From the NCBI RefSeq assembly GCF_024495425.1, contig NZ_JANHJR010000001.1:1-64000 (forward strand): a stretch of 64,000 bases of DNA. The letters run 5' to 3'. The position numbers and the translations under genes were made by a program. Below are positions 42,595 to 51,158 of this stretch, piece by piece; the stretch's first letter is position 1, and every line of letters starts with the position of its first letter. The notes under the pieces were generated by a model that was given only the letters and a program-made list of their open reading frames with translations, was not told the origin of the DNA and did no database searches. Source of the stretch: Haloarchaeobius litoreus (lineage in GTDB: Archaea > Halobacteriota > Halobacteria > Halobacteriales > Natrialbaceae).

Positions 42595-43266
42595 TCAGTA
42601 GATGAGTTCGTCGTCGTTCTCGACCATGTAGAGGGTGCGTGCCGCGATGTTCACCGCGTGGTCGCCGATGCGTTCGAGGTCACGGACCGTGAGCAGCAGC
42701 CGCGAGACGTCCTCGAGCACCGTCTCGACCTCGGTGCCGTCGTCGAGCTCGCTCTCGATGAGGTCGCGGACGACGGTCTGGCTCGCGTGCTCGCACATCG
42801 CGTCGAGCTCGTCGTCGCTCTCGTTGATCTCGAAGCAGGCGTCGGTGTCCTGTGCGGCGTAGGCGGCCATCGCCTTCTCGACCATCGAGACGGTCTGGTC
42901 GCCGATGGCCTGCACGTCGACCTCGGGGTAGACGTCGTGCCGAGCGTCGAGCGTGTACTCGCCGAGGTTCGTCGCGAGGTCGCCGATGCGTTCGAGGTCG
43001 GTGATGATCTTGAACGACGCGGCGATGAAGCGGAGGTCGCCGGCGACGGGCTGTTGGAGCGCCAGCAGGTCGACGCACTGCTGTTCGATGTTGAGGTAGA
43101 GCGAGTTCACCTCGCTGTCGCCGTCGATGACCTCCCATGCCGCGTCATCGTCCTTGTTCTCGAGGGCGGTGAGGGCGGTTCGCAGACGGTCGACGACGAC
43201 CTCGCTCATGTAGAGGACGTCCTCTTCGAGACTGTCCAGTTTCTCCTGGTAGTTCTCTCGTGCCAT
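42595..43266 (-). CDS. phoU: Phosphate signalling protein PhoU
   Basis: A 223-residue PhoU with the two repeated three-helix bundles. Each repeat carries the metal-binding signature: DLERIGDLATNLGEY near 90-104 and DLERIGDHAVNIAART near 195-210. PhoU couples the Pst transporter to phosphate regulation. It is the last gene of the pstSCAB-phoU operon, 42 bases after pstB. Confidence 0.95.
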   Translation of the reverse strand: MARENYQEKLDSLEEDVLYMSEVVVDRLRTALTALENKDDDAAWEVIDGDSEVNSLYLNIEQQCVDLLALQQPVAGDLRFIAASFKIITDLERIGDLATNLGEYTLDARHDVYPEVDVQAIGDQTVSMVEKAMAAYAAQDTDACFEINESDDELDAMCEHASQTVVRDLIESELDDGTEVETVLEDVSRLLLTVRDLERIGDHAVNIAARTLYMVENDDELIY

Positions 43267-43308
43267 GATTGAATCAGAAAGTGGTGTTGGTGGTGTGCGT
43301 TGCGGTGC

Positions 43309-44193
43309 TCATCCGAACTTGCCGGTGATGTAGTCCTCAACGCGCTCGTTCTCGGGGTTCTCGAAGATCTTCTTCGTGTCGTCGAACTCGACGAGCTCCC
43401 CGCCGGTGAGGAAGACGGCGGTCTTATCGGAGATGCGGGCCGCCTGCTGCATGTTGTGTGTGACGATGATGACGGTGTAGTCCTCGGCGAGCTCGTCGAT
43501 GAGATCCTCGATCTTCGAGGTGGCGACGGGGTCCAGCGCGCTCGCGGGCTCGTCCATCAGGATGACCTCCGGGTCGGGTGCGATAGCCCGGGCGATGCAG
43601 AGCCGCTGTTGCTGGCCGCCGGAGAGGTCGAGACCGGACTCGTCGAGCTGGTCCTTGACCTCGTCCCAGAGCGCGGCGCGCTTCAGCGACTCCTCGACGA
43701 TCTCGTCGTGGTCGCCGCCGATGTCCTGGATCTTCAGCCCGTAGGCGACGTTGTCGTAGATGCTCTTGGGGAACGGGTTCGGCTTCTGGAACACCATGCC
43801 GACGCGGCGGCGGAGCGCAACCGGGTCGACATCGTCGTCGTAGACGTTCTTGCTCCCGAGGTAGAGCTCGCCCTCGACGCGGGCGGCGTCTATCATGTCG
43901 TTCATCCGGTTGATGCAGCGAAGGAACGTCGACTTCCCACAGCCCGAGGGGCCGATCATCGCGGTGACCTTCTTCTCGGGCACCTGCATCGAGATGTCCC
44001 GGAGCGCCTGGTCGTCGTTGTACCAGACGTTGATGTCCCTGGCCTCGACGAGGGTTCGTTCGTGTGTCACCCCGGAGTCCGGACTGCTTTCATCGAGCCC
44101 GGACGTCACGTCTGTCTCGAGGACCATGTCGTCGTCCGTCGGGTCCTCGGTCGCCGATTCCACGTTGTCGTTACTCATGTTCTCTTGACTCAT
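43309..44193 (-). CDS. pstB: Phosphate ABC transporter ATP-binding protein PstB
   Basis: A 294-residue ABC ATPase. Walker A is GPSGCGKST at 81-89, the Q-loop [19 protein letters not shown] is the PstB signature, followed by [16 protein letters not shown], Walker [14 protein letters not shown] and the H-loop [10 protein letters not shown]. The first 45 residues are an acidic extension ([20 protein letters not shown]) absent from bacterial PstB. The start ATG 44193 is 3 bases after the pstA stop. The complex imports phosphate at the cytoplasmic membrane. Confidence 0.96.
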   Translation of the reverse strand: MSQENMSNDNVESATEDPTDDDMVLETDVTSGLDESSPDSGVTHERTLVEARDINVWYNDDQALRDISMQVPEKKVTAMIGPSGCGKSTFLRCINRMNDMIDAARVEGELYLGSKNVYDDDVDPVALRRRVGMVFQKPNPFPKSIYDNVAYGLKIQDIGGDHDEIVEESLKRAALWDEVKDQLDESGLDLSGGQQQRLCIARAIAPDPEVILMDEPASALDPVATSKIEDLIDELAEDYTVIIVTHNMQQAARISDKTAVFLTGGELVEFDDTKKIFENPENERVEDYITGKFG

Positions 44194-44196
44194 TGG

Positions 44197-45855
44197 TCAC
44201 GTTTCTCGCTCATACCTGTTGCGCAAGACGATTGCAACGGAGTTCATCGCCAGCAGCACGGTGACGAGGACGACGACTCCGGCCGGCACGGCCTTCTCGT
44301 AGAAGTCCGCCGTCGCGAAGTAGCTCGCCCAGCTGTACACCTGCAGCGGCATCGCGCTCACCTTCGAGGAGAGCTCGGAGGGGAACGAGAACAGCACGTT
44401 CGGCGCGCCGATCATGATGAGCGGCGCGGTCTCGCCGATGGCGCGTCCGAGCGCGAGGATGGTGCCGGTCAGGATGCCGGGGAACGCACGCGGGAGGACG
44501 ACGTTCTTCATCGTCTGCCAGCGCGTCGCGCCCATCCCGTAGGAGGCCTGGCGCATCTCGTCGGGGACGCTGCGGATGGCCTCCCGCGCCGAGATGATGA
44601 CGATGGGGAGGATGAGCAGCGCGAGCGTCGCGCCGCCGACGAGGATGGTCCCGCTCGGCTGGCCGAGTCGGGTCACGAACAGCCCGAGCCCGAGCAGGCC
44701 GTAGACCACCGACGGCACACCCGCGAGGTTCGAGATGTTCACGTCGATGAACCGGGTGTAGCGGTTGTCGGGGGCGTACTCCTCCAGGTACAGCGCCGCG
44801 CCGACCCCGATGGGGAACGAGAGCCCGGCGACGGTCAGCATCAGGAGGATGGAGCCCGCGATGGCCGGGTAGAGACCCGCGTCGACGGCGGTCCCGCTGT
44901 GGTCGCTGGTGAGGAACTGCCAGTCGACCCACGACTGCGGGCCCGCGTAGCCGAGCGTGTCGACGAGCACCTCGCCCGCCAGGGCACCGACCACGATGAC
45001 CACCGGCAGGACGAGGCCGATACGTGCCTGCTCGCGGGTGACCGCCGTGCCGCCGACGTACGCCGCCGTCGGGACGACCGCGACCGACGCCAGGACGACC
45101 GAGGGGATTGGCCCGACGCCGACGACGGCCGGGCCGACGACCGCCGAGGCGGCGACCGTGGCGAGTGCGGCGGCACCCGCGAGCAGCCCCGTCCGTCGGT
45201 CACTGATGTTGGACGCGTAGAGTGCCACGGGCGTCGCGGCGAACACGCCGACCGTCAGCGTGAGCTGTATCCAGTCGAGAGGGACGATCGGCGCGAACAG
45301 GACGAGGGTGGCGACGCTCGGGAGGAGCTGGGGCAGTCCGACGTAGCTGCCGACGATGCCCGGGAACCCGAACAGCGACAGGTAGAACGCGAGCATGGCG
45401 AGGGCGAACCGGGGGAGGAACGGGAGCTGTCGGCTCCGTTGCTGGAGCGCGACGGTCACCACGACGGCGGCGGCGAGCGCGATGACGTACGCGAACCAGA
45501 CCAGCGGTTCGAGGACCTCGACGAAGATGATGGCGACGCCGCCGCTGAACAGCAGGCCGACGACGAACAGCCCGAGCGTCGTCGCGCCGAACTTGAGCGC
45601 GTCGAGGTTGGACCACGCGAGGTAGCCGCCGGCCGCGAGCGTCGGGAGCACGAGCGTCAGGAGGAACGTCAGGTGCCAGCCGGCGTCCGCCGTGAGCGGC
45701 TGGATGGCGTCGTTCGTCACGTACACCAGGAGTATCGACAGCACGACGAGGCCGAACAGCGTCGACGCCAGTAGCAGGTACCGGAAGACGGTGCCGACCG
45801 TCCGACTGACCTGTCCGAAGCCCTCGGCGAAACTGGGGCGTTCGTCGGTCGCCAT
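44197..45855 (-). CDS. pstA: Phosphate ABC transporter permease PstA with extended N-terminal membrane domain
   Basis: The C-terminal 290 residues are a typical PstA permease: ITSDHSGTAVDAGLYPAI before the core, and the EAA loop region REAIRSVPDEMRQASYGMGATRWQTMKNVVLPRAFPGILTG near 440-480. The first 260 residues add about six further membrane helices, so at 552 residues the protein is nearly twice the bacterial length. The start at ATG 45855 is 1 base after the pstC stop. The extra domain may be a fused membrane module or regulatory part; long PstA proteins do occur in haloarchaea. Confidence 0.92.
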   Translation of the reverse strand: MATDERPSFAEGFGQVSRTVGTVFRYLLLASTLFGLVVLSILLVYVTNDAIQPLTADAGWHLTFLLTLVLPTLAAGGYLAWSNLDALKFGATTLGLFVVGLLFSGGVAIIFVEVLEPLVWFAYVIALAAAVVVTVALQQRSRQLPFLPRFALAMLAFYLSLFGFPGIVGSYVGLPQLLPSVATLVLFAPIVPLDWIQLTLTVGVFAATPVALYASNISDRRTGLLAGAAALATVAASAVVGPAVVGVGPIPSVVLASVAVVPTAAYVGGTAVTREQARIGLVLPVVIVVGALAGEVLVDTLGYAGPQSWVDWQFLTSDHSGTAVDAGLYPAIAGSILLMLTVAGLSFPIGVGAALYLEEYAPDNRYTRFIDVNISNLAGVPSVVYGLLGLGLFVTRLGQPSGTILVGGATLALLILPIVIISAREAIRSVPDEMRQASYGMGATRWQTMKNVVLPRAFPGILTGTILALGRAIGETAPLIMIGAPNVLFSFPSELSSKVSAMPLQVYSWASYFATADFYEKAVPAGVVVLVTVLLAMNSVAIVLRNRYERET

Positions 45856-45856
45856 C

Positions 45857-46816
45857 TCAGTACTCCTCCCTGTACCGCTGTGCGACCCATTCACTGATGA
45901 CGTTCATGGCGAAGGTGATGACGAAGAGGGTGAGCCCGATGGCGAACAGGCTGCGGTAGGCGAGCCCGCCGCCCGTGATGTCGCCGGTCAGCAGGTTGAC
46001 CATCGTCGCGGTCATCGGCGAGCCGCCGTCCAGATAGGCCGCCGGGTTGAGCGGGTTGTGGAACTTCGCCTGCGCACCCGCGGCGACGGTGACGGCCATC
46101 GTCTCGCCGATGGCCCGCGAGAGCGCGAGGATGAACGACGAGAGGATGCCCGACAGCGCGGCCGGGACGACGATGCCGGTGGACACCTCGAACTTCGTCG
46201 CGCCCATCCCGTAGCCGGCCTGCCGGAGGTCGTCCGGCACCGCCGACATCGCGTCCTCGCTGATGGACGCGACCATCGGGATGATCATGATGCCGACGAC
46301 GATGCTCGCCGAGAGCAGGTTGAACGTCCCGATGCTCGGGAAGGGGATACGCAGCGCGGGCGTGATGTAGATGAGTGCGAAGAAGCCGTAGACGACGGTC
46401 GGGATGCCGGCGAGTATCTCGAGTGCGGGCTTGAGAACGGCCCGGACCTGCGGGTCGGCGTACTCGCTGAGGTAGATGGCCGTCGCGACGCCGAGCGGGA
46501 GGGCGATGATCGCGGAGCCGAGCGTCACCATGATGGTCGAGGTGACGAGCGCGAGGACGCCGAACTTGCCTTCGTTGATTATCCACTCTGTACCGGTGAG
46601 GAACTCGACGACCGACGCGGTCTCCCCTTCGATGCCCACGAGGGGCGCGGTGACTGTGAAGAACTTCGCCGCCTCCGTCACGAGCAGCACGATGATCGCG
46701 AGCGTCGTGAAGATGGAGAGGACGGCACAGAGGAAGAAGAAGGAGCGCGTCAGGAGCTCCGGGGGCGCGTTGGCCGTGTTCCGTGTGAGGTCTTCGGTGA
46801 GGTCGTCCGTGCTCAT
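45857..46816 (-). CDS. pstC: Phosphate ABC transporter permease PstC
   Basis: A 319-residue permease with six membrane helices and the EAA loop EDAMSAVPDDLRQAGYGMGATKFEVSTGIVVPAALSGILSS near 188-228. It pairs with PstA to form the phosphate channel. It follows pstS after 62 bases and precedes pstA by 1 base. Confidence 0.95.
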   Translation of the reverse strand: MSTDDLTEDLTRNTANAPPELLTRSFFFLCAVLSIFTTLAIIVLLVTEAAKFFTVTAPLVGIEGETASVVEFLTGTEWIINEGKFGVLALVTSTIMVTLGSAIIALPLGVATAIYLSEYADPQVRAVLKPALEILAGIPTVVYGFFALIYITPALRIPFPSIGTFNLLSASIVVGIMIIPMVASISEDAMSAVPDDLRQAGYGMGATKFEVSTGIVVPAALSGILSSFILALSRAIGETMAVTVAAGAQAKFHNPLNPAAYLDGGSPMTATMVNLLTGDITGGGLAYRSLFAIGLTLFVITFAMNVISEWVAQRYREEY

Positions 46817-46878
46817 TGAGTGTCGTTCGTGTTTTCCCGTGTGGTGATTAAGCGATTCGTTCGAAACTCAGCGGGCGG

Positions 46879-47871
46879 TCACTCGGTGTTCGCCTCCATG
46901 ATCGCCGCCTCCAGCGTCGCCAGCTGCTCGGCCTGCTGTTCGGCGTCGAGCGGGACGTAGCCGACCTCGTCGGCGACGATCTCCCGGCTCGTCGCGTTCG
47001 CGAGCCAGAAGCGGGCGAACGACGAGACGTGTTCCTTCGCGAGCGCCGACTTCGCCGGGTAGGTGAACAGCGGCCGCGAGAGCGGGCTGTACTCGCCTGA
47101 CTTGGCGGTCTCCAGCGACGGTTCGACCGGGCCGTCGCCGTCGTCGACGCCGAGGGCCGTCACGCGGTCGGTGTTCTCGCTGTAGTAGGCGTAGCCCATG
47201 TAGCCAATCGCGAACTCGGAGCCCTCGACACCCTGGATGATGGTGCGGTCCTGCTCGGTCGCGGAGTAGTCCTGACGGTGGCTCAGTTCGCTCTCGCCGC
47301 CGTGGAGGATGGCCTCGATGAAGTAGTCGTACGTGCCCGAGGCGTCCGAGGGGCCGTACAGTTCGATGGGCTCGTCGGGCCAGTCGGGGTTCACGTCGGA
47401 CCACCGCTGGGGCTGCTCCTCGCCGGACCAGATGGTCGCGAGCTCCTCGACTGTCACCGAGTCGATCCAGTCGGCGTCGTTGTTGACGATGACGGTCAGC
47501 GCGTCCGTCGCGACCGTCAACTCGACCGGTTCGACGCCGTTCGACGCACAGGCGTTCTGCTCCTCGGATTTGATGGGGCGCGAGGCGTTGTTGAAGTCGG
47601 TCCGGCCGGGGCAGAAGTGGTTCGCGAAGCCGCCACCGGACCCGGTGGACTGGAGATTAAAATCGACGCCGGCGTGTGTGATCTTGAACCGCTCGGACAT
47701 CGCCGTCGCGAGCGGGAAGACGGTCGAGGAGCCGGCGATGTCGATGCTGCCGGAGAGCCCTCCGTCTCCGCTCGCGCGAACACGGTCGTTCTCGACACAG
47801 CCGGCGAGGCCGAGGGCACCGAGCGTGCTCCCCCCGGCCGCGACGAACGCCCGTCGACTGATCTCTGCCAT
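46879..47871 (-). CDS. pstS: Phosphate-binding lipoprotein PstS
   Basis: A 330-residue substrate-binding protein. The signal MAEISRRAFVAAGGSTLGALGLAGC combines a twin-arginine motif with the lipobox LAGC (Cys25), so it is Tat-exported and lipid-anchored outside. Phosphate-site motifs are IAGSSTVFPLATAMSERF near 45-62, STGSGGGFANHFCPGRTDFNNASRPI near 75-100, and GPSDASGTYDYFIEAI near 172-187. It is the first gene of the operon. Minus-strand TATA candidates lie at about 47893-47903 and 47912-47923. Confidence 0.95.
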   Translation of the reverse strand: MAEISRRAFVAAGGSTLGALGLAGCVENDRVRASGDGGLSGSIDIAGSSTVFPLATAMSERFKITHAGVDFNLQSTGSGGGFANHFCPGRTDFNNASRPIKSEEQNACASNGVEPVELTVATDALTVIVNNDADWIDSVTVEELATIWSGEEQPQRWSDVNPDWPDEPIELYGPSDASGTYDYFIEAILHGGESELSHRQDYSATEQDRTIIQGVEGSEFAIGYMGYAYYSENTDRVTALGVDDGDGPVEPSLETAKSGEYSPLSRPLFTYPAKSALAKEHVSSFARFWLANATSREIVADEVGYVPLDAEQQAEQLATLEAAIMEANTE

Positions 47872-48201
47872 TACCGGGAGAAGGACGATATCCGAATAAA
47901 TACCCTGCTATGATAAATATATAGGAGTACGTAGTCAAATAGAGTACTGCGTACTTCGGCCTGTGTCGTCGGGGGTATCTGACGGACAGACGTGACGTTC
48001 GGGTGGTCCAGAGGGACGCACATCGCCATACTGGACGGTTTCTGTCCGGTGTGGCGGCGGCCGGCAGTGGACCGCTTCAGCTGCGGTGGTCCCCGCCAGC
48101 GACGCATCGTATCCCCATAGTACTCGGCTCTAGTACCGCCTACCGAACGCGGATATATAGGAACAGGCAGTTTTATTTTGCACCCCACCCGACGACCCCA
48201 C
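47872..48201. promoter_or_regulatory. Divergent promoter region of pstS and the AbrB-PhoU gene with repeated GTAC motifs
   Basis: The 330 bases hold no gene. Near pstS, AGTACG (47926-47931) and CGTACT (47950-47955) form an inverted repeat that also encloses GAGTACT (47942-47948); they abut the distal TATA (CTATATATTTATC, minus strand). Near the AbrB-PhoU gene, TAGTAC occurs twice (48118-48123 and 48131-48136), upstream of GATATATAG (48152-48160) and TTTTATTTT (48171-48179). The latter TATA is 28 bases before ATG 48202. The paired GTAC motifs beside both promoters are good operator candidates. Confidence 0.6.
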
Positions 48202-49197
48202 ATGGAGACCCGCAAGGTCCAGGTCACGGGCGGTTCGACGTTCACCGTCTCGCTCCCGAAGTCGTGGGCGACCGAGAACGGCGTCTCGGCCGGCACGACG
48301 GTCGAGTTCTACCCCGAGGACGACTCGCTGCTGTTGACACCTCAGAGCGAGGTCCAGCGGACGAAGGGCCACCTCGACGTGTCCGACCTCGATGGCGACC
48401 GACTCACACGTGCGGTGATGACGATGTACGTCTCCGGCTTCGACATCATCTCGCTGGAGGCCAGCCGCATCACCACCGACCAGCGGCGCGCCATCCGCGA
48501 GGCCACGCAGAGCCTCGTCGGCGTCGAGGTGCTGGAGGAGACCACCGATAAGGTCGTCATCCAGGACCTCCTCGACTCCTCGGAGCTCAGCATCCACAAC
48601 GCGGTCACCCGGATGCGACTCATCGCCGAGTCGATGCTCCACGACGCCGTCGTCGCCCTCGTCGAGGACGACGACGACATGGCCCGCGACGTGCGCGAAC
48701 GCGACGACGACGTCGACCGCCTCTGGTTCGTCGTCTCGCGCATCTTCCGTGCGACCCTGCGCTCGCCGCGAGCCGCCGAGGAGCTCGGCCTCCCTCGCGA
48801 GACCTGCTTCGACTACCACTCCAGCGCCCGCCAGCTCGAACGCATCGGCGACCACGCCGCCAAGATAGCCTCCCACGCGCTCAACATGAACGAGATCGAC
48901 GGCGAACTCGGCGAGGCACTCCTCGAACTCCACGACGATTCCGCCGAGGTGCTCGAACACGCGATGGACGCGCTGTTCGCCGACGAGAGCGACGAGGCCA
49001 CCCGCCTCGCCAACACCGCCCGCGAGAGCATCCTCGACATCGACGAGCACACTCGGGCCATCGACGAGCTCCTGCGCGAGCGCGACCCCCACACCGCCCA
49101 GTCCATCGGCCTCGTCGTCGACTCGCTGTCGCGCTCCGCGGACTACGCCGGCAACATCGCCGAGACCGCGCTTCAGAAGGCCGCACCGCGGCCCTGA
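48202..49197 (+). CDS. AbrB-PhoU fusion protein, probable phosphate regulator
   Basis: A 331-residue protein. Residues 1-45 form an AbrB/SpoVT-type DNA-binding domain (METRKVQVTGGSTFTVSLPKSWATENGVSAGTTVEFY). The remainder contains PhoU-like helical repeats, with RQLERIGDHAAKIASHALNM near 212-231 carrying the PhoU metal motif. It is divergent from pstSCAB-phoU across a shared 330-base region, so it is the natural candidate for its phosphate-responsive regulator. The start ATG 48202 fits TATA spacing. About 8 further in-frame codons upstream are not conserved-looking. Confidence 0.88.
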   Translation: METRKVQVTGGSTFTVSLPKSWATENGVSAGTTVEFYPEDDSLLLTPQSEVQRTKGHLDVSDLDGDRLTRAVMTMYVSGFDIISLEASRITTDQRRAIREATQSLVGVEVLEETTDKVVIQDLLDSSELSIHNAVTRMRLIAESMLHDAVVALVEDDDDMARDVRERDDDVDRLWFVVSRIFRATLRSPRAAEELGLPRETCFDYHSSARQLERIGDHAAKIASHALNMNEIDGELGEALLELHDDSAEVLEHAMDALFADESDEATRLANTARESILDIDEHTRAIDELLRERDPHTAQSIGLVVDSLSRSADYAGNIAETALQKAAPRP

Positions 49198-49208
49198 CAG
49201 ACCACCGA

Positions 49209-49220
49209 CTTTCGTTTTTC
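49209..49220 (+). terminator. T-rich terminator after the AbrB-PhoU gene
   Basis: CTTTCGTTTTTC follows the stop codon by about 12 bases. Archaeal transcription ends at such U-tracts without a required hairpin. Confidence 0.45.
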
Positions 49221-49249
49221 AGCCCACATCGATAGCCGACCAACCGGAT

Positions 49250-49512
49250 GGCGCGCGGCCCGCGAGCGTGCCGAGCGCTAGCGAGGCCGTGAGCAGACGC
49301 TCGTGCGAGGGATGAGAAGCGCAGGGAGCGCTAGCGACTGAGCATCGCAGTCGGCTGGGGAGGTGTGAGGTGCGGTTGCGGTGTGGGGGGTGGGACTGAA
49401 AGGGGCGACGCTCTCGACGAAGGAAGACGACGCAAGCACCGCAGGAACGAGGAGCGCAGCGAGTCTCCCGAGTCGAGAGCGTCAGGGCTTTCTGGCTGTT
49501 CACGGTTCCAGT
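49250..49512. repeat. Non-coding intergenic repeat, second copy of the 35412-35458 core
   Basis: The 456 bases between the AbrB-PhoU and VTT genes hold no gene that I can support. The segment is built of GAGCG/GCTAGCG-type short repeats, then GGGACTGAAAGGGGC, then a core at 49462-49509. On the minus strand the core reads GGAACC, AACAGCCAGAAA, CTCTCGACTCGGG and GACT, matching the element at 35412 over about 47 bases. I recognise this composition as a common haloarchaeal intergenic element. No transposase, no inverted ends and no target duplication are evident. Confidence 0.6.
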
Positions 49513-49653
49513 TTCTCCCACGTTTGACGGGGGCTCTCTGGTTCTTCTCTACGCAGGCTCGGACAACAACGACCGTACCATATCCACCAACAGTAACCAG
49601 CCCCACTCTCAGGACCGAAACAGGGTAGGCCGTGGACGACCGACGGGGAGACG

Positions 49654-50328
49654 ATGCGAGTCGAGTTTGGACGGCGGGCGCTGGCGGGTGCGGTCGTCGC
49701 CTGCGTCGTGGTCGCGAGTCTGCTCACGTCGCCGGAGACAGCACTCGAACACCTCGCCACGATAGCGAACGACCCGGTCGCCTTCGCCGCCGTCCTCGTC
49801 GGCCTCTACATCGTGCGACCGTTCCTCGCGTGGCCGGCGACGTTGCTCGCGGTCGTGGTGGGCTACGGCTACGGCGTCGCCCTGGGGGTGCCGGTCGCGC
49901 TCGCGTTCGTGGTCGGCACGTCGCTCATCCCGTTCTACGCGACGCGGTGGTTCGACGGCGGAACGCTGGAGCCGACCGACACACCGGACGAGCCCGACGG
50001 TGGGTTACGGGGACACGTGGAGCGCTACTTCGGCGCGACGGGGCACGTGCGCGGGGTGACTGCCGCGCGGCTCGTGCCCATCCCGGCGGACATCGTCTCC
50101 TGTACGGCGGCGGTCAGCGGCGTCCCGACGTCGGCGTTCGTCGCGGGGACGCTGCTCGGCGAGCTGCCGTGGACCCTCGCGGCGGTCGTCGTCGGCAGTT
50201 CGGCGAAGGAGCTGTCGACGGGCGGGCTGGGCTCGGTGGGGCTGCCGCTCGGGGTCGTGACGGTCGCCGCCGCCATGGTGCTGCTGGCTGGGCCGGCGTA
50301 TCGAAGTTACGCGCAGTCCACCGAATAG
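49654..50328 (+). CDS. TVP38/TMEM64 (VTT domain) membrane protein
   Basis: A 224-residue membrane protein with about five helices. Characteristic segments are YIVRPFLAWPATLLAVVVGYGYGVALGVPVALAFVVGTSLIPFYATRWF near 52-100 and RLVPIPADIVSCTAAVSGVPTSAFVAGTLLGELPW near 140-174, the re-entrant loops of VTT proteins. The family (DedA relatives) is implicated in lipid scrambling or transport. An ATG at 49654 follows GGGGAGACG, a possible Shine-Dalgarno. Its stop lies 4 bases from the convergent response-regulator stop. Confidence 0.87.
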   Translation: MRVEFGRRALAGAVVACVVVASLLTSPETALEHLATIANDPVAFAAVLVGLYIVRPFLAWPATLLAVVVGYGYGVALGVPVALAFVVGTSLIPFYATRWFDGGTLEPTDTPDEPDGGLRGHVERYFGATGHVRGVTAARLVPIPADIVSCTAAVSGVPTSAFVAGTLLGELPWTLAAVVVGSSAKELSTGGLGSVGLPLGVVTVAAAMVLLAGPAYRSYAQSTE

Positions 50329-50332
50329 GGAC

Positions 50333-50884
50333 TCAGTCTTCGGAGTAGAGGCTCTCGAACCGCTCCTCGGCGGCGGCGGTCTCCTCGGCGAGCTCGTCAC
50401 CGACCTCCCTGAGCCGGCTCTCGAGCTGCTCGTACGCGCCCGTCTCGGCCAGGTCCTCGGCGTCGAGTTCGTCATCCAGCGTCGCGAGCTTGTTCGAGAC
50501 CGCCTCGTGCTCCCGGCGGCTGTCGTCGAAGCGGTTCCTGACCCGGAGGGATTCGACGAGCCGGACGAGCTGCGAGCGGGAGACGGGCTTGGTGAGGTAG
50601 TCGTGGACGTCCATCTCGAGCAGGTCGAGTCCGGGGTCGACGGCGGTGACCATCACGACCCAGCCCTCGTAGCCGTCGGCACGCAGGCGTTCGAGCACCT
50701 CGTCGCCGGTCAGGTCGGGCATCCGCCGGTCGAGCAGCACGATGTCGACCGACTCGGTGACTGCGTCGAGGGCTGCCTCGCCCCCGTAGACGGCGGCGGC
50801 GCGGTACGCGTCGGACAACCACGTCGCGTAGAGGTCTGCGAGTCGTTCCTCGTCGTCGACTACGAGTATCGTCGGTCGTGGCAT
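50333..50884 (-). CDS. HalX-domain response regulator
   Basis: A 183-residue regulator. The receiver domain (1-120) has the acidic pair DDE at 10-12, phospho-acceptor Asp52 in LLDRRMP, Thr80 and Lys99 in DYLTKP. The C-terminal HalX domain is helical (RREHEAVSNKLATLDDELDAEDLAETGAYEQLESRLREVGDELAEE). HalX is a haloarchaeal output domain of unknown mechanism, perhaps protein-protein interaction. No cognate kinase gene is adjacent; the two kinases in this window are 10 kb or more away. Confidence 0.93.
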   Translation of the reverse strand: MPRPTILVVDDEERLADLYATWLSDAYRAAAVYGGEAALDAVTESVDIVLLDRRMPDLTGDEVLERLRADGYEGWVVMVTAVDPGLDLLEMDVHDYLTKPVSRSQLVRLVESLRVRNRFDDSRREHEAVSNKLATLDDELDAEDLAETGAYEQLESRLREVGDELAEETAAAEERFESLYSED

Positions 50885-50981
50885 GGGTCGTCAGGGCTAC
50901 TGCTATGATGACAACCAGCCAACAAAGGTAGTGCTTTCGGCCAGCACCTGCGCGGCCCGTGGCCCGGACGGGTCCCGGGGC

Positions 50982-51113
50982 TCAGAACGTGAACGGGTCC
51001 GAACAGTCGACGACGACGCCGTGCTGCGGACAGACGTACTTGCAGTGGCGCTTGAACAGTCGCTCCTCGCACATCGGGCAGCGCCGGTCGGCGCGGGCGT
51101 CGTCGGCCGTCAC
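50982..51113 (-). CDS. Zinc-finger microprotein, 43 residues
   Basis: This small gene starts at GTG 51113. The protein begins VTADDARADR and carries CPMC (C12, C15), HC24, C28 and C37 in CPMCEERLFKRHCKYVCPQHG, so up to four Cys plus His can bind zinc. It ends DCSDPFTF. Very small CPxC zinc-finger proteins are frequent in haloarchaea. A minus-strand AGTTTTAGC sits about 28-30 bases before the start, giving it a promoter in the 45-base gap after nrdJ. Function unknown; the nrdJ neighbourhood is the only clue. Confidence 0.75.
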   Translation of the reverse strand: MTADDARADRRCPMCEERLFKRHCKYVCPQHGVVVDCSDPFTF

Positions 51114-51158
51114 GCCCGCATCTTGGTGTGACCGGATGCTAAAACTGTCGTCCGGCCC

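Noticed and set aside
43300-45774. An 824-codon plus-strand open frame
   Set aside because: It is antisense to pstB and pstA, which have complete family signatures.
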